From contig VZQC01007982.1 of NCBI GenBank assembly GCA_009823505.1, positions 5,766,517 to 5,830,516 of the forward strand: a stretch of 64,000 bases of DNA, given 5' to 3'. This DNA comes from Rhizomys pruinosus (Eukaryota > Chordata > Mammalia > Rodentia > Spalacidae). Position 1 is the stretch's first letter, and every line of letters starts with the position of its first letter. The notes under the pieces were generated by a model that was not told where the DNA came from, made no database searches, and worked only from the letters and a program-made list of their open reading frames with translations. Of this stretch, positions 10,571-20,205 are shown piece by piece. The position numbers and the translations under genes are program-made.

Positions 10571-11330
10571 TCTTTAACTCTGTCTAGTTCCTTGCTTTGC
10601 CCTATGTTGTTGGTTCCTGCTCTCTTTATCCTTGGTTTTGTTTTGCTTTGCTTTTTTTTTTTCTATTAGAAATAGAAAATTTCTGGTCATAATAATGTCA
10701 GGAGCATGAGTTAGCTAGAGTACTTTTGGCTTCCCCTTAGAAGACCGTACCCACATCATGTCTAGGCATATGATGCCATAGATTCCTTAGCCTTCCGGCT
10801 GCAAATCTTGCTAGCCTCTGGTGATAAAAGAGTCAGAGCCCAACACACTTAGCTGTGGTTGGTACTTAGTCTGTGGGTATTGTCTGTGAAGCAGGTATCC
10901 GTTTGCTCCAATGTGTCTGAGACAGAACAGAAGGAATGAGAGAGGATTCCTCAGATGGTTCTTAAACAGAGGAACTTCTGTCTCTTTGCTGGTGCTAATT
11001 TAGACTTCCCAGTGCCAATGCCTCCCAGAGAAGTTTCCTATCATTGTTTCTAGGCTAGAAGAGTTTTCCTTGGGATTTTAATGTATGTTAGTCTTGCGTT
11101 TTGAATATTTATTAAGCATAGTTTTGGGTGTATATACACGGAACACCATAATTATTTGGGTGTATATACATGGAACACCCACCTTTCTGAAGTCTTGCTA
11201 TTGACCACTTGGCATTATTTCCAGTTTATAGTCACCTGCAATGTTTCTAGAATAAATATTTAGCAATATTATAGCCTTCTAGTTAGTTTGCAGGCAGAGT
11301 CATCACCATTTCTTATGCAATTTTAGAGTT
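10571..11330. other. Unique sequence with a short direct repeat
   Basis: Two 22 bp copies of 'gggtgtatatacacggaacacc' type (second with one change) lie at about 11127-11147 and 11158-11178. No gene seen. Confidence 0.45.
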
Positions 11331-11339
11331 AAAAGAATT

Positions 11340-11495
11340 TTCGGGCATGGTGGTGCACCCCTTTAATCCTAGCACTCAGGAGGCAGAGGCAGGTGGATCT
11401 TTGTGAGTTCAAGGCCAGCCTGTTCTACAGAGTGAGTTCCAGGACAGCTGGGACTACAGGGAGTCCCTGTCTCGAAAAGACCAAAAAAAAAAAAA
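11340..11495 (+). mobile_element. B1 SINE inserted in a LINE target site
   Basis: Complete B1 with 'cgggcatggtggtgcacc' start and 'ctgtctcgaaaagacc' end plus A run. 'aaagaatttyc' occurs before it (11332-11342), after it (11496-11506) and again at the end of the L1 (13160-13170). The B1 entered the target-site repeat of the L1, or both used the same nick site. Confidence 0.93.
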
Positions 11496-11507
11496 AAGAA
11501 TTTCCAA

Positions 11508-13159
11508 TATGTGATAATTTATGAGTACAAGCATCCTTCATGTAAAACCAATTTGCAGGCAGTTGTGCCCAAACCAGTTGTGCCCAAACCCACACAGCCC
11601 ATGGGTCCCACCATCCAGCGGGGGGGGGGGGTGGGGGGGGGTGGGGGGCGTACGGTGGGTGGGGGCGCTTGTATGTTCAATCAAGTGATCAAAATGAGTG
11701 TCCAGGCTATTTGCTGTAGTTTCACCATTCCCCAAATGTAGCCTTACATTCTACCATTGCCCCCTCTTCCGAGATTGTTCCCTAGGTTCAAAAAGGGGGC
11801 ACAGGCGGATGAGAAGCAAACGCAGTCTACTTTCTCTGGAGCTGTTGTCTTGGATTCTGGTCATTTGGCTGTTTCCTTTCATGGGCTGACACGTTTGTCC
11901 GGAATAACCTTTCGCATCCTACTAATGAAGCACAAATCAATTAGATATACAGGTATTTAAACAGTATATAGTTTATGGTAGGTTACTTTGGTATAGACAC
12001 AAGATGTTTGGATGGTATGTTAATCCATGAATTACCATTTTTTTCTGGTTAAAATTGACAGGGTCTTACTGTGGCTTATTAACACTCCTAACCATTAGAG
12101 GATGTAAACTTGTTGGGCATTCAGCCATGGGTTATTCTCCAAGCGAGGAGAGATATTAGCCAATTAGATTGGAATATGCAGGCATAGGCTGGCCTCTGCT
12201 GCACGTCTTTCCAGGGGAGGTGAGTGTGTAGCTGTGTTGTTGACGGAGGAGTCTTGCTTGACTCAAGGAGACCCCATTTGCTTTATTGGTTTAGTGGCCT
12301 TGTAACACTCTCTGGTATTCCAGAGGCCATCTGTACACTTGCATGTATGGTCTCAATACATCTTTCCCATGTTAACGTCAGGTCTTTGACAGCAGGGCCT
12401 CACCTCAATTCGGCCTTCTTCTTGCAGGTATCCCAGTTTAGAAGCAAGGAGCCTTTACCTTTTGTGGGGGCTTGGATCCCCTGGCCAACATCTCCTTGGT
12501 AGAATAATCCATTGCTGATGTCAGAGCTCCTGTATTAATATATTTTGCTTAAGTGCATAGCTTAAGGAGACTTTAGTATTATATTTTGTTCTGAATAGAG
12601 AATAATCCTTTTCACAGTTCCTATGTCTATTAGTCAATTAAAGAAGGCAGTTTTACCAGTTTTATAAGAGATTACCTCCATAATAGTTGTCTCCAATTTA
12701 CAGTTGGAGAATGACCTCATCATCATCATATTTCTCCTTGTTCTATAGGGGGGAGGTAAGAAAGTCTCTCGTATTAAATCCTTTTGGCACCTAGAAGGTA
12801 AGTTTCATTAGGACTCATTATAAATAGTTGTTACAAGTAGGATCCACAGAGGGATTTGATGTTTGTAGCAATCTGAGGCTTTTCTTCCTTTCAGTGTTCA
12901 GATGGGTCATCCTTTCTGTTGGCACTTTCTGGTACATCCTACTCAATGCAAAGCTGTATCTTTTCTTATCACATATTGCTAAAAAATGAAAAAAAAAACT
13001 GAGAGAAAGATGCAGGACAGTTATGGCAGAATGCATGATCTGGGATGGGGTGGGGTGGGATGGGGGGAAGGGAAAGGGAAATATGCCTGAACTGACTTGG
13101 AAAATAATGTATGAAATACACAAAGCATCAATAAAAAAAATAATAAAAAAATAAAAATA
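11508..13159 (+). mobile_element. LINE with 5' inversion (young family, copy 2)
   Basis: The last part (about 12972-13159) is a plus-strand L1 3' end: 'gataatg', a G-rich purine tract, 'caataaaaaa', A-rich tail. The first part (11508-12971) is the same family in reverse orientation: it starts with the complement of the sequence next to that 3' segment, and its text at 11517-12000 matches the element at 4680-5104. This is the RC(b)-c order of twin-primed L1 insertion. The target-site repeat 'aaagaattt(c/t)caa' lies at 11496-11508 and 13160-13172. No intact reading frame is left. Confidence 0.78.
11622..11662 (+). repeat. Poly-G run
   Basis: Long G runs broken by single T, inside the inverted LINE segment. 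They could form a G-quadruplex, but the length is likely unreliable because the other copy at 4762 has only a short run. Confidence 0.7.
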
Positions 13160-13172
13160 AAAGAATTTTCAA

Positions 13173-14476
13173 CCAAACCTACGAGGGTCTGCTTTACAAC
13201 TTCATTTGCATTCTAGAAGCTGGAAGTGTCTAGCATTTTTGCTAACCTGAGTGAATCTAGTGAACTAGTTGAATTGGCAACTCTGACATTTTAACCAAAT
13301 GAATAGGAGACAATGAAAATAGAGGCAGAATGTTTATCATACTCTGTAAATTTGTAGTACTTTTCAAAGAACCTACTACCAAATAAAATGTTTTAAATGC
13401 ATTTTCCAAAAAACAAATCCTGTTTTTTTTATATAACTTCCCTCTAACTGGCACATATTCCTTTTGTAAAATGTTAACTAGCAAGAGTCTTTCCTTTGCC
13501 ATGCCGTCTGCATTAGCCAGGGTCATTTGATTGTGAACTCATCGTCCCTTGACCACATCCAGAGCATTAGTTTTGTTCATTAGTGTTTCATTTTCCCTCA
13601 GTCTAGCTACTAATTTCATTCAGTTATATAATTTCCTTCCAGTGGGAATCATTCTTCAGCCCTAAATTTTATTTTCTGGAAAAAACCCCAAGGGCTTGAA
13701 TGTATAAAATGGGCTAGAAACTTAGAGTAAAACCAAATTTAATACCAAAGAGAAGTTTATCTTAGTGTGTGGTGATATAACAAGAAGCTTCTCATCAACA
13801 GGTGTATTCCCACACTGTAGTCAGTAAGGTGAGGAACACAGGGACCATTGCTTAGTTACAACCCCAAAGTCTCCCACTTTGTCAGTTAACAACCATTTGT
13901 TGGAGGAAATTTCTAAAGCCCTTAGATTTTCCACTTATTAATTTCCACATTGGAAAAGGTGGGTTCTTGACTAATTTTATTTACTTGGCTATTTAAAAGC
14001 TACCTCATAATATTTGAAAGAGCTTATAATTTCATTCTTATATTGTGTGTAAGTGCTCAGAAACAAAACTCATTTTTGAATAACTCTTTTCTGTTCATCC
14101 AATTTTAGCTATCAGTTGGTTGTTTTGTAGATATAGTAGTACTAATTAGTTTGGAAAATTTATGTTTATGTTGCCATTTTCTGAATAGTCAGGGGGATTT
14201 TTGGAGTCTTCTACTGAATAAGTAAAAATTTAGGGAGTCTGAGCATTGGATATGAGCTGCGGATCAGTCACACACAATCAAAGCCATCAGACAGGCATTG
14301 AAGACATTACCAGTGTTCCTACACTGTACCATTTCATTGACAATTCGTGGCTTTGGTAAGTGATACTCTCCTATGTATCTGCAATGAACCTAAATCTTCT
14401 TGAAGTTCTCTAATGAAAACTTTTCTCCTTGACTTTATAAATTATCATACATCTTTTGTTTTGGAAGAGCAACTTT
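13173..14476. other. Unique AT-rich sequence
   Basis: No gene, SINE or LINE recognised. Confidence 0.45.
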
Positions 14477-14542
14477 TACAGTGTAGAGATAGAATTCATA
14501 TTCAATGAATTCATTGAATATGAGTTCTGTCTCTACACTGTA
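14477..14542. repeat. 66 bp near-perfect palindrome, possible TA-flanked MITE
   Basis: The two 33 bp arms meet at gaattc (14507-14512) with no spacer, and only two positions fail to pair. The outer bases read TA-cagtgtagaga ... tctctacactg-TA, which fits a Tc1/mariner-like unit of about 62 bp between TA dinucleotides. A foldback of this size could also form an RNA hairpin. The palindrome is seen directly; its origin is inferred. Confidence 0.85.
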
Positions 14543-14589
14543 GAAGACTTGATGTTGGAAAGATGATGTTGCCTTTTATTTTGTTTTTA

Positions 14590-14716
14590 TTTTCAAAGTT
14601 TTTGGCAAGTATTCTGGTGAACACCTATAATCCCAGGACATGGGGGGGCTGAGGCAGGAAGATCACAAGTTCAAGGCCAACCTGGAGCTGTATAGAGAGA
14701 ATCAGTCTCAAAAAAA
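14590..14716 (+). mobile_element. Diverged B1/proto-B1 SINE
   Basis: 'gaacacctataatcccagga', 'gaggcaggaagatcac' and 'caaggccaacctggagct', then 'aatcagtctcaaaaaaag'. Its tail leads into a GGAA repeat. Confidence 0.7.
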
Positions 14717-14842
14717 GGGAAGAAGGGAGGAAGGAAGGAAGGAAGGAAGGAAGGAAGGAAGGAAGGAAGGAAGGAAAAGAAGGAAGGAAAGAGGGAAAAG
14801 AAGGAAGGAAAAAAAGGAAAGAGGAAGAGAGGAAGAAGGAAA
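14717..14842 (+). repeat. (GGAA)n purine microsatellite
   Basis: Pure ggaa units at about 14727-14775, then degenerate gga/gaaa units. Probably grown from the A tail of the preceding SINE. The reading frames through it are lysine/arginine/glutamate-rich artefacts. Confidence 0.9.
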
Positions 14843-14950
14843 ACAAAACACTGTATATATCTCTACACATATATATTATCTTTAATGTTGTCAGGTCGAG
14901 TCAGAATTGTCAAGAGTGTGCTTCCAAAGGAATGTAAAATAGACAAAATT

Positions 14951-15178
14951 GGGGCTGGAGAGATGGCTCAGCAGTTGGGAGCACTGGCTGCTCTTGCAGA
15001 GGATCTGGGTTCAATTCTCAACACCCATATGGTGCCTAACAACCATCAGTAACTCCTGTTCCAGGGGAATCTGACACCCTGTTCTGACCTCTGTGGGCAT
15101 TGCACCACATGAGTACACTTACACACATGTAGGCAATATACTCATACACAAAAATAAAAATAATAAATAAAAACTTTT
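14951..15178 (+). mobile_element. B2 SINE, older form without the 17 bp duplication
   Basis: 'ggggctggagagatggctca' start, B box 'gggttcaattc', then 'aactcctgttccagggg' once only. Ends in (aaat) tail. Confidence 0.92.
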
Positions 15179-15329
15179 AAAAAGTTTTTCTAAAAGATTT
15201 CATAAGACCATTAGCAAGGATGGATCCTATCTCACAAATAGTCTTAGTACATAGACATGTACCTTCTTGAGAAAATTTAAAAGGGCATTTTTCTGTTACT
15301 TGTTCTTCTTGACCATTGACATTTAATTT

Positions 15330-15505
15330 TTCATTTTACTGTTTTATTTTGAAATAATTATGAATTAACGGGAAGTTACAAAAATAGTACAGCAAGGTCC
15401 CAAGTACATTTGTCCAGGTTTTCTCCATTGGTGACATCTTACATAAATGCACCATAATATCAAAACCTCGGAAATTGACGTCAGTTCTGTCCACAGATTC
15501 ATTCA
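15330..15505. mobile_element. Ancient L1 fragment
   Basis: 'gggaagttacaaaaatagta', 'tggtgacatcttacataaat' and 'aaacctcggaaattgac' resemble a widespread old mammalian L1 3' region. Highly diverged. Confidence 0.4.
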
Positions 15506-15953
15506 GACAGCCACAACCTCCAACAGGAACCGTCCCTTTAGTAGGAAAATGCTTGCTTGTTTGTTGTTTAATCTACACACTTTATTGAGACAAACAAAAT
15601 TATCTTCATAAATCCAGACTGTTAAGGCCATCCTGGCAGCAGAACTCTGTTGACACAAATTATTTTAAATGCTTAGTGAAGTGGGAATCCCATGTTCATT
15701 CTGTGTTGAAGGGACCCTTCAAGGTAGAAGGTATTGCTTCTTTTTCCCCACATAAGAAGGGCCTGAAAAGTCACAGGTATGTAGCAACAAGATTTGGACT
15801 TTCGAACTATAGTTTTGTTGACTTTCAACACATGTCGGCACATATTGATCTGTAATGAGCTCACACCACTATATAGCCCGTTTCTGTTTTTCTTAGTTAA
15901 TACCTTTTGAGTCACATATCTATAGATCATATTCTTTAAAGAAAGAGGCAGGA

Positions 15954-16042
15954 TACACACATGCACACATGCACACACGTGTGCACATACATACACATGC
16001 ATCCACACACATGCACACCTACACTTGCATGCACACATACAG
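15954..16042 (+). repeat. Imperfect CA-rich repeat
   Basis: 'acacatgcac' type units, imperfect. Frames through it are histidine/threonine or cysteine/valine-rich artefacts. Confidence 0.8.
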
Positions 16043-17306
16043 GCTGTTGTTATGCTGTTTTTCTTTTTTTTTTCTTACAATGTACCTTCAGAGTTCTGAC
16101 TGTAAACATGAAAGGTTTTTTTGAAGGAAATACAAGATTTTACTTGTCAAGATTTACATTATTAGCAGCGAATTTAGTTTTGAGATTACAGTAAACTCCC
16201 TAAATGTGGAAGGCTGACTTGAAGGTTCAACTAGAGTTTCATCATACTTTCTGCTTTCTAAGTCTTAATGCTAGCCAGCAGAAGGACAAGCACACTGGTG
16301 TCTGATAATGAAGCATTGCAGAAAACCTACTTACAGCATAGATGCATTTGATTCCCATGTTTCTGTTTTTGAAGGGTTTAGTGTTTATTTGGGGGAGGTC
16401 TATGTCAATTATGTAATCAGAAGCAGGCCCCAGACTGCCAGTGATATTCTGGAATGTACGGTCTACTTCAAAGGAAGGCTCCATGGCTCCTTGCTCAGAT
16501 GAAGCCAATTTTTCATAGAGAAGAACAAGGTAATTAGATTTTCTTTTTCAGAGAAAAAAATTATTTTTCTACTGAATTTAATGGGTCATATTTCTCTGCT
16601 CTGTAAAAGTCCTGCAATTATCACTCTACTCTGGAAAATGTAACTCGGTGACCCACCATTGTGCCAGAGCTGCTGGTCACCACAGAAACAGGTCAGGTGG
16701 CAGCTGTGCCTAAGAGACAGTTAGATGAGAGGTGAAGCCTGCGCCTGTGACACATTCCAACATGGAAACCAAGCAGTCAACAGTGGCAGACATCCACATG
16801 CCAGCGTTTTTATTTATTTGTAATGGAAACCTTTAGGAGGGAAGAACAGGAAACTGGATTCCAGTGCCTATAGTGCAGACTTCAGTCACCCTACATCTCT
16901 GAGGAAATCCAAACTGGCCCCTTGAAACGAGCCTTTCACTGAAAAGAGAATACGTGCATTAAGGTCTAAGATTCTTCTGCAAGCTCTTCTGATTTTGCAC
17001 AAGGCAAAAGGCCATGAAGACGAATCTGAGCTGACCGAAAGGAAGGGTGACTCAGGCTGAAACCAAGAACAGAAAATACATGTCTTGAATTGGAGTGCAT
17101 GCTACAGGCCCCATGAGTGACACTGGAAGTTACGCTGTCCCACTTGTCCCACTTGTCCCACCGCCTTCATACTCAACGCCCATTCTCCCTTCAGGCATTG
17201 GTTTAGATTCTACTTCTCTAGGAAAGCTTAACAAACTTGTTTGATTTCATCTCTTTCTCTGTACCAGGCTGATAATGCCTGGTAATTTCTCTAAAACAAG
17301 TCTATC
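16043..17306. other. Unique sequence
   Basis: No gene or rodent SINE recognised. The overlapping short frames at 16242-16508 on both strands show no known domain. Confidence 0.4.
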
Positions 17307-17512
17307 GGGGCTGGAGAGATGGCTCAGTGGTTGAGAGCGCCGACTGCTCTTGCAGAGGAGCTGGGTTCGATTCCCAGCACCCGCGTGGTGACTAAGAGCC
17401 ATCTTTGGCTCCAGTTCCGCCAACGCCCTCTTCTGACCTCCGCGGCATGGCATGACAGGGGTGCACCAACCTACATGCAGACAGTACACTCATACACCTA
17501 AAAAATAATAAA
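17307..17512 (+). mobile_element. B2 SINE
   Basis: 'ggggctggagagatggctca' start and B box 'ggttcgattcc'. The middle reads 'ccatctttggctccagttcc', different from both other B2 groups here, with one copy of the 17 bp unit shortened. Confidence 0.9.
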
Positions 17513-17524
17513 ATAATGTCTTAA

Positions 17525-18113
17525 TCATAATCTACCGTCAAATATTTTAGGAATATCTTTAATGTTTAGATAGTATATTAGCAGCATGCAATAATTACAT
17601 CATAGGTTCTCAAGCAGAGGCAGTCTATTGTAAGGTCCTTCTCTGCTGCCAGTTATCATAGGCTGTTTAAAGTTAGAAAACTGAGTAGAAACACTGAACA
17701 TTGTAGAGATGCACTTTGCTCAGTAATACTTGAGTTGTTGCAATATTAGACTATCCATTTGGTTGTTACAGAAAATCCTTAACTGTAATTGATGGTTGTT
17801 GCCGTAATAGTATATTGCCTGTATTTCTACCTCTAGTAATGGGCTTTATGTGCTAGATTTCAATATCCTTGAGCCTGGGCAAGTGCACAGTCTTTTTAAA
17901 AAGAAACATGGTTTACTTGCGCAAAACTGATCAGATTTGAGAGATCGTTAATGCCCTTGAAGTGGTTTTTGTGGGTGTGAAACAAATGGTGAGAATTTGA
18001 ACTGTTCCCTTATTATAGTATTGAAATTAAGTCTACTTAATCTATCAAATCTTGTTCATGCCCTGATTTTATGTACTTGTATCTATCAATAAACATTGTG
18101 AAAAAAATAAAAG
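17525..18113 (+). pseudogene. Possible retrocopied mRNA 3'UTR fragment
   Basis: A SINE-free block ends in an AATAAA signal (18088-18093), then 'cattgtg', then an A-rich stretch (18101-18110). This is the order of a cleaved, polyadenylated 3'UTR. No open frame precedes it, and I could not find a target-site repeat. It may be a 5'-truncated processed pseudogene or the true 3' end of an unseen transcript. I do not recognise the parent gene with certainty. Confidence 0.3.
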
Positions 18114-18129
18114 AAGACTTTCACATTGC

Positions 18130-18260
18130 ATTATAATTGTAGCTTTTATATCCTTACGAGACTGTGAGCTTAATAGTACTGGCGACCCTGTCTCTCATGT
18201 TTGTCATTTTCTTTGCTTAGATCTATATTGGGCTGACATTAGATGCTTAATATGTATGTG
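18130..18260 (+). mobile_element. Possible L2 3' fragment
   Basis: 'gagactgtgagcttaatagt' and 'ccctgtctctc' followed by 'gatgcttaat' follow the usual order of an L2 3' end. Weak. Confidence 0.3.
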
Positions 18261-18850
18261 TATCTTTGAGCCAATATCATAGAGCCAAAGGGATAGCTTA
18301 ATATCTGGGATGCTCAGACAACTCAAAAGAGTTTAAAAAGCCGTCCAATAGCATTGACATAATCTCTACCAAATTTTGTAAATAAACCTGGACACCTAAG
18401 AAGTTATCATGAAGAGCATCGTTAGAGTCTAAAGTGACTACATAGACACCCTCTGGATTGAAAGAAAAGATTAAGATAATCAAGGAAATGTGTACTAGCC
18501 TGTAAATTCCACCGAGTGAGGAGCTGCAACAGTTGACCTAATGAAAATCAGGCATGGTCTTGAAAGTTTTTCAATATTTTTTTACCCATATTTTTATGTG
18601 ATTTTCATGAAAACTCAGATCTCAGAGGGAATTTTGAGTTCACATCTACACAGATGGTTCTCTGTGTATGGCAAGGCATACCTGGAATGCAGTGTCCAGT
18701 CCATACTGCTTTGGGTAGTCTGTACCATGCAGAAGGACTGCACTGACCAAGCTGATGGAGTTGCTACTACATATATGAGGGCCTAAAATCTCTGTTTAGG
18801 ATTTCCTCAGAGCTGTTTCACCTACAAATTTATTGGTTTCTTGTCAAAAA
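18261..18850. other. Unique sequence
   Basis: No gene recognised. Confidence 0.4.
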
Positions 18851-18855
18851 TAGGA

Positions 18856-19215
18856 GCAAGGAGTGGAGAGATGGCTCAGTGGGTAAGAGCGTTTGTTTGC
18901 AAGCCTAAGGACCTGAGTCGGAATCACAGTACCCACGCAAAAAAACAAGCATGGTTAAGCATGCATGTAGGCCCAGCAGTGAGTAGAGTAGAAAGAGATG
19001 GATCCTGGGAACTCATTGGCCGACTGGTCTAGTCAAAATGGTGAGCTTCCAAGTCAGTGAGAGACCCTGTCTTAAAGGAACATGGCAGAGCATGGTAAGA
19101 GGAAGATACCCAGAGTTCTCCTCTGGCCTCTGCATATGCATACCTCTGCACAGACAACCAGACATCCATATACATGTACCACACACATACACTATATACA
19201 TACATAAGTAATAAA
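18856..19215 (+). mobile_element. B4-type composite SINE
   Basis: tRNA-like head 'gtggagagatggctcagtgg', then 'acccacgcaaaaaaac', then a diverged 7SL/B1-like middle ('gtgagcttccaagtcagtga', 'gagaccctgtctta') and a 'cctctggcctctgcatatgc' tail. This is the known B4 arrangement. Confidence 0.8.
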
Positions 19216-19319
19216 GAAATCCACTCTCCACAAATAAAAACTTATGTATATATTTATCTATGTGGATACATATATGAGCAATGAAATTTCAGAGAAATTT
19301 TTCATAGATTAAAAATATC

Positions 19320-19560
19320 GGGCTGGAGAGATGGCCTAGCGGTTAAGAGCACCGGCTGCTCTTACAGAGGACCCGGGTTCGATCCCCAGCACCCACATGG
19401 CGGCCGAGAACCGTCTGAAACTCCAATTCCAGGAGAACTCCAGCTCCAGGGGAATCTGAGACCCTCTTCTGACTTCTGCGGCATTGCACGACACGGGTGC
19501 ACAGACTTGCATGCAGACAGTACATTCATACACATACAGAAATAAATAAAATTAATAAAA
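19320..19560 (+). mobile_element. B2 SINE, young subfamily
   Basis: 'ggctggagagatggcctagc' start, B box 'ggttcgatccc', the 17 bp duplication and 'aaataaataaaatt' tail. 'aaaaatatc' occurs at both ends (19311-19319, 19561-19569). Confidence 0.95.
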
Positions 19561-19626
19561 AAAAATATCAAAAAATGAATAGAAGATATGTAATCTTCCA
19601 AATTAGGGGAAAAAAGAGTTATTATG

Positions 19627-19794
19627 GCCAGGTATGGTAGCGCATGCCTTTAATCCCAGCACTCAGGAGGCAGAGGCAGGCATATCTCTGTGAGTTCCAG
19701 GCCAAGCCTAGTCTACATAGTGAGTTCCAGGCCAGCCAGAGCTACAGGGAGACCCTGTCTCAAAAAGAAAAAAAAGAAAAAAAAAAAAAAAAGA
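19627..19794 (+). mobile_element. B1 SINE
   Basis: 'ccaggtatggtagcgcatgc' start, 'gagaccctgtctcaaaaag' end with a mixed A/G tail. Confidence 0.92.
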
Positions 19795-19879
19795 ATCCTA
19801 AAGACTGCTGTCAGAAACATGAAAATCTTCTTGGTGGTGATCATGCTCAGATACACAAACTAGTTTTTAAAATATTTCA

Positions 19880-20092
19880 TTAATATTTTTGTTGCATGCT
19901 GTATGTAGGTGTTGTGCCTGTATGTAAGTGCACCTGTGCTTATCCACTGCCAAGGAGGTCAGCAAGAGGGTGTCAGATCCTTCTGGAAACTGAAGTTACA
20001 GATGGTGTTAGTCACCATATGGGTGCGGGAAATGAGTGAAGGCCTTCTGCAAGAGCAGCCAGTCTCTTCAGCCCAGGGATACACAGGCTATT
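19880..20092 (-). mobile_element. Diverged B2 SINE
   Basis: The minus strand shows the B2 order from 'ctgcaagagcagccagtctc' head complement to 'gtatgtaggtgttgtgcctg' tail complement. Confidence 0.75.
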
Positions 20093-20126
20093 TGAAGAAA
20101 GGGAATAGTTCAAGGAGGAAACTGAT

Positions 20127-20127
<1 letters not shown>

Positions 20128-20166
<39 letters not shown>

Positions 20167-20205
20167 CCTCCCTCCCTCCCTCCCTCCCTCCCTCTCCCTC
20201 TCTCC
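20128..20205 (+). repeat. (CT)n(CCCT)n microsatellite
   Basis: About 17 ct units, then ccct units. Strong pyrimidine asymmetry. Confidence 0.95.

Noticed and set aside
12818..13123. 101-codon minus-strand frame
   Set aside because: It crosses the inversion junction of the LINE, so it is a chance fusion and not a LINE protein.
15673..16038. 121-codon minus-strand frame, cysteine/valine-rich at one end
   Set aside because: The cysteine-rich end is the translated CA repeat; the rest has no domain.
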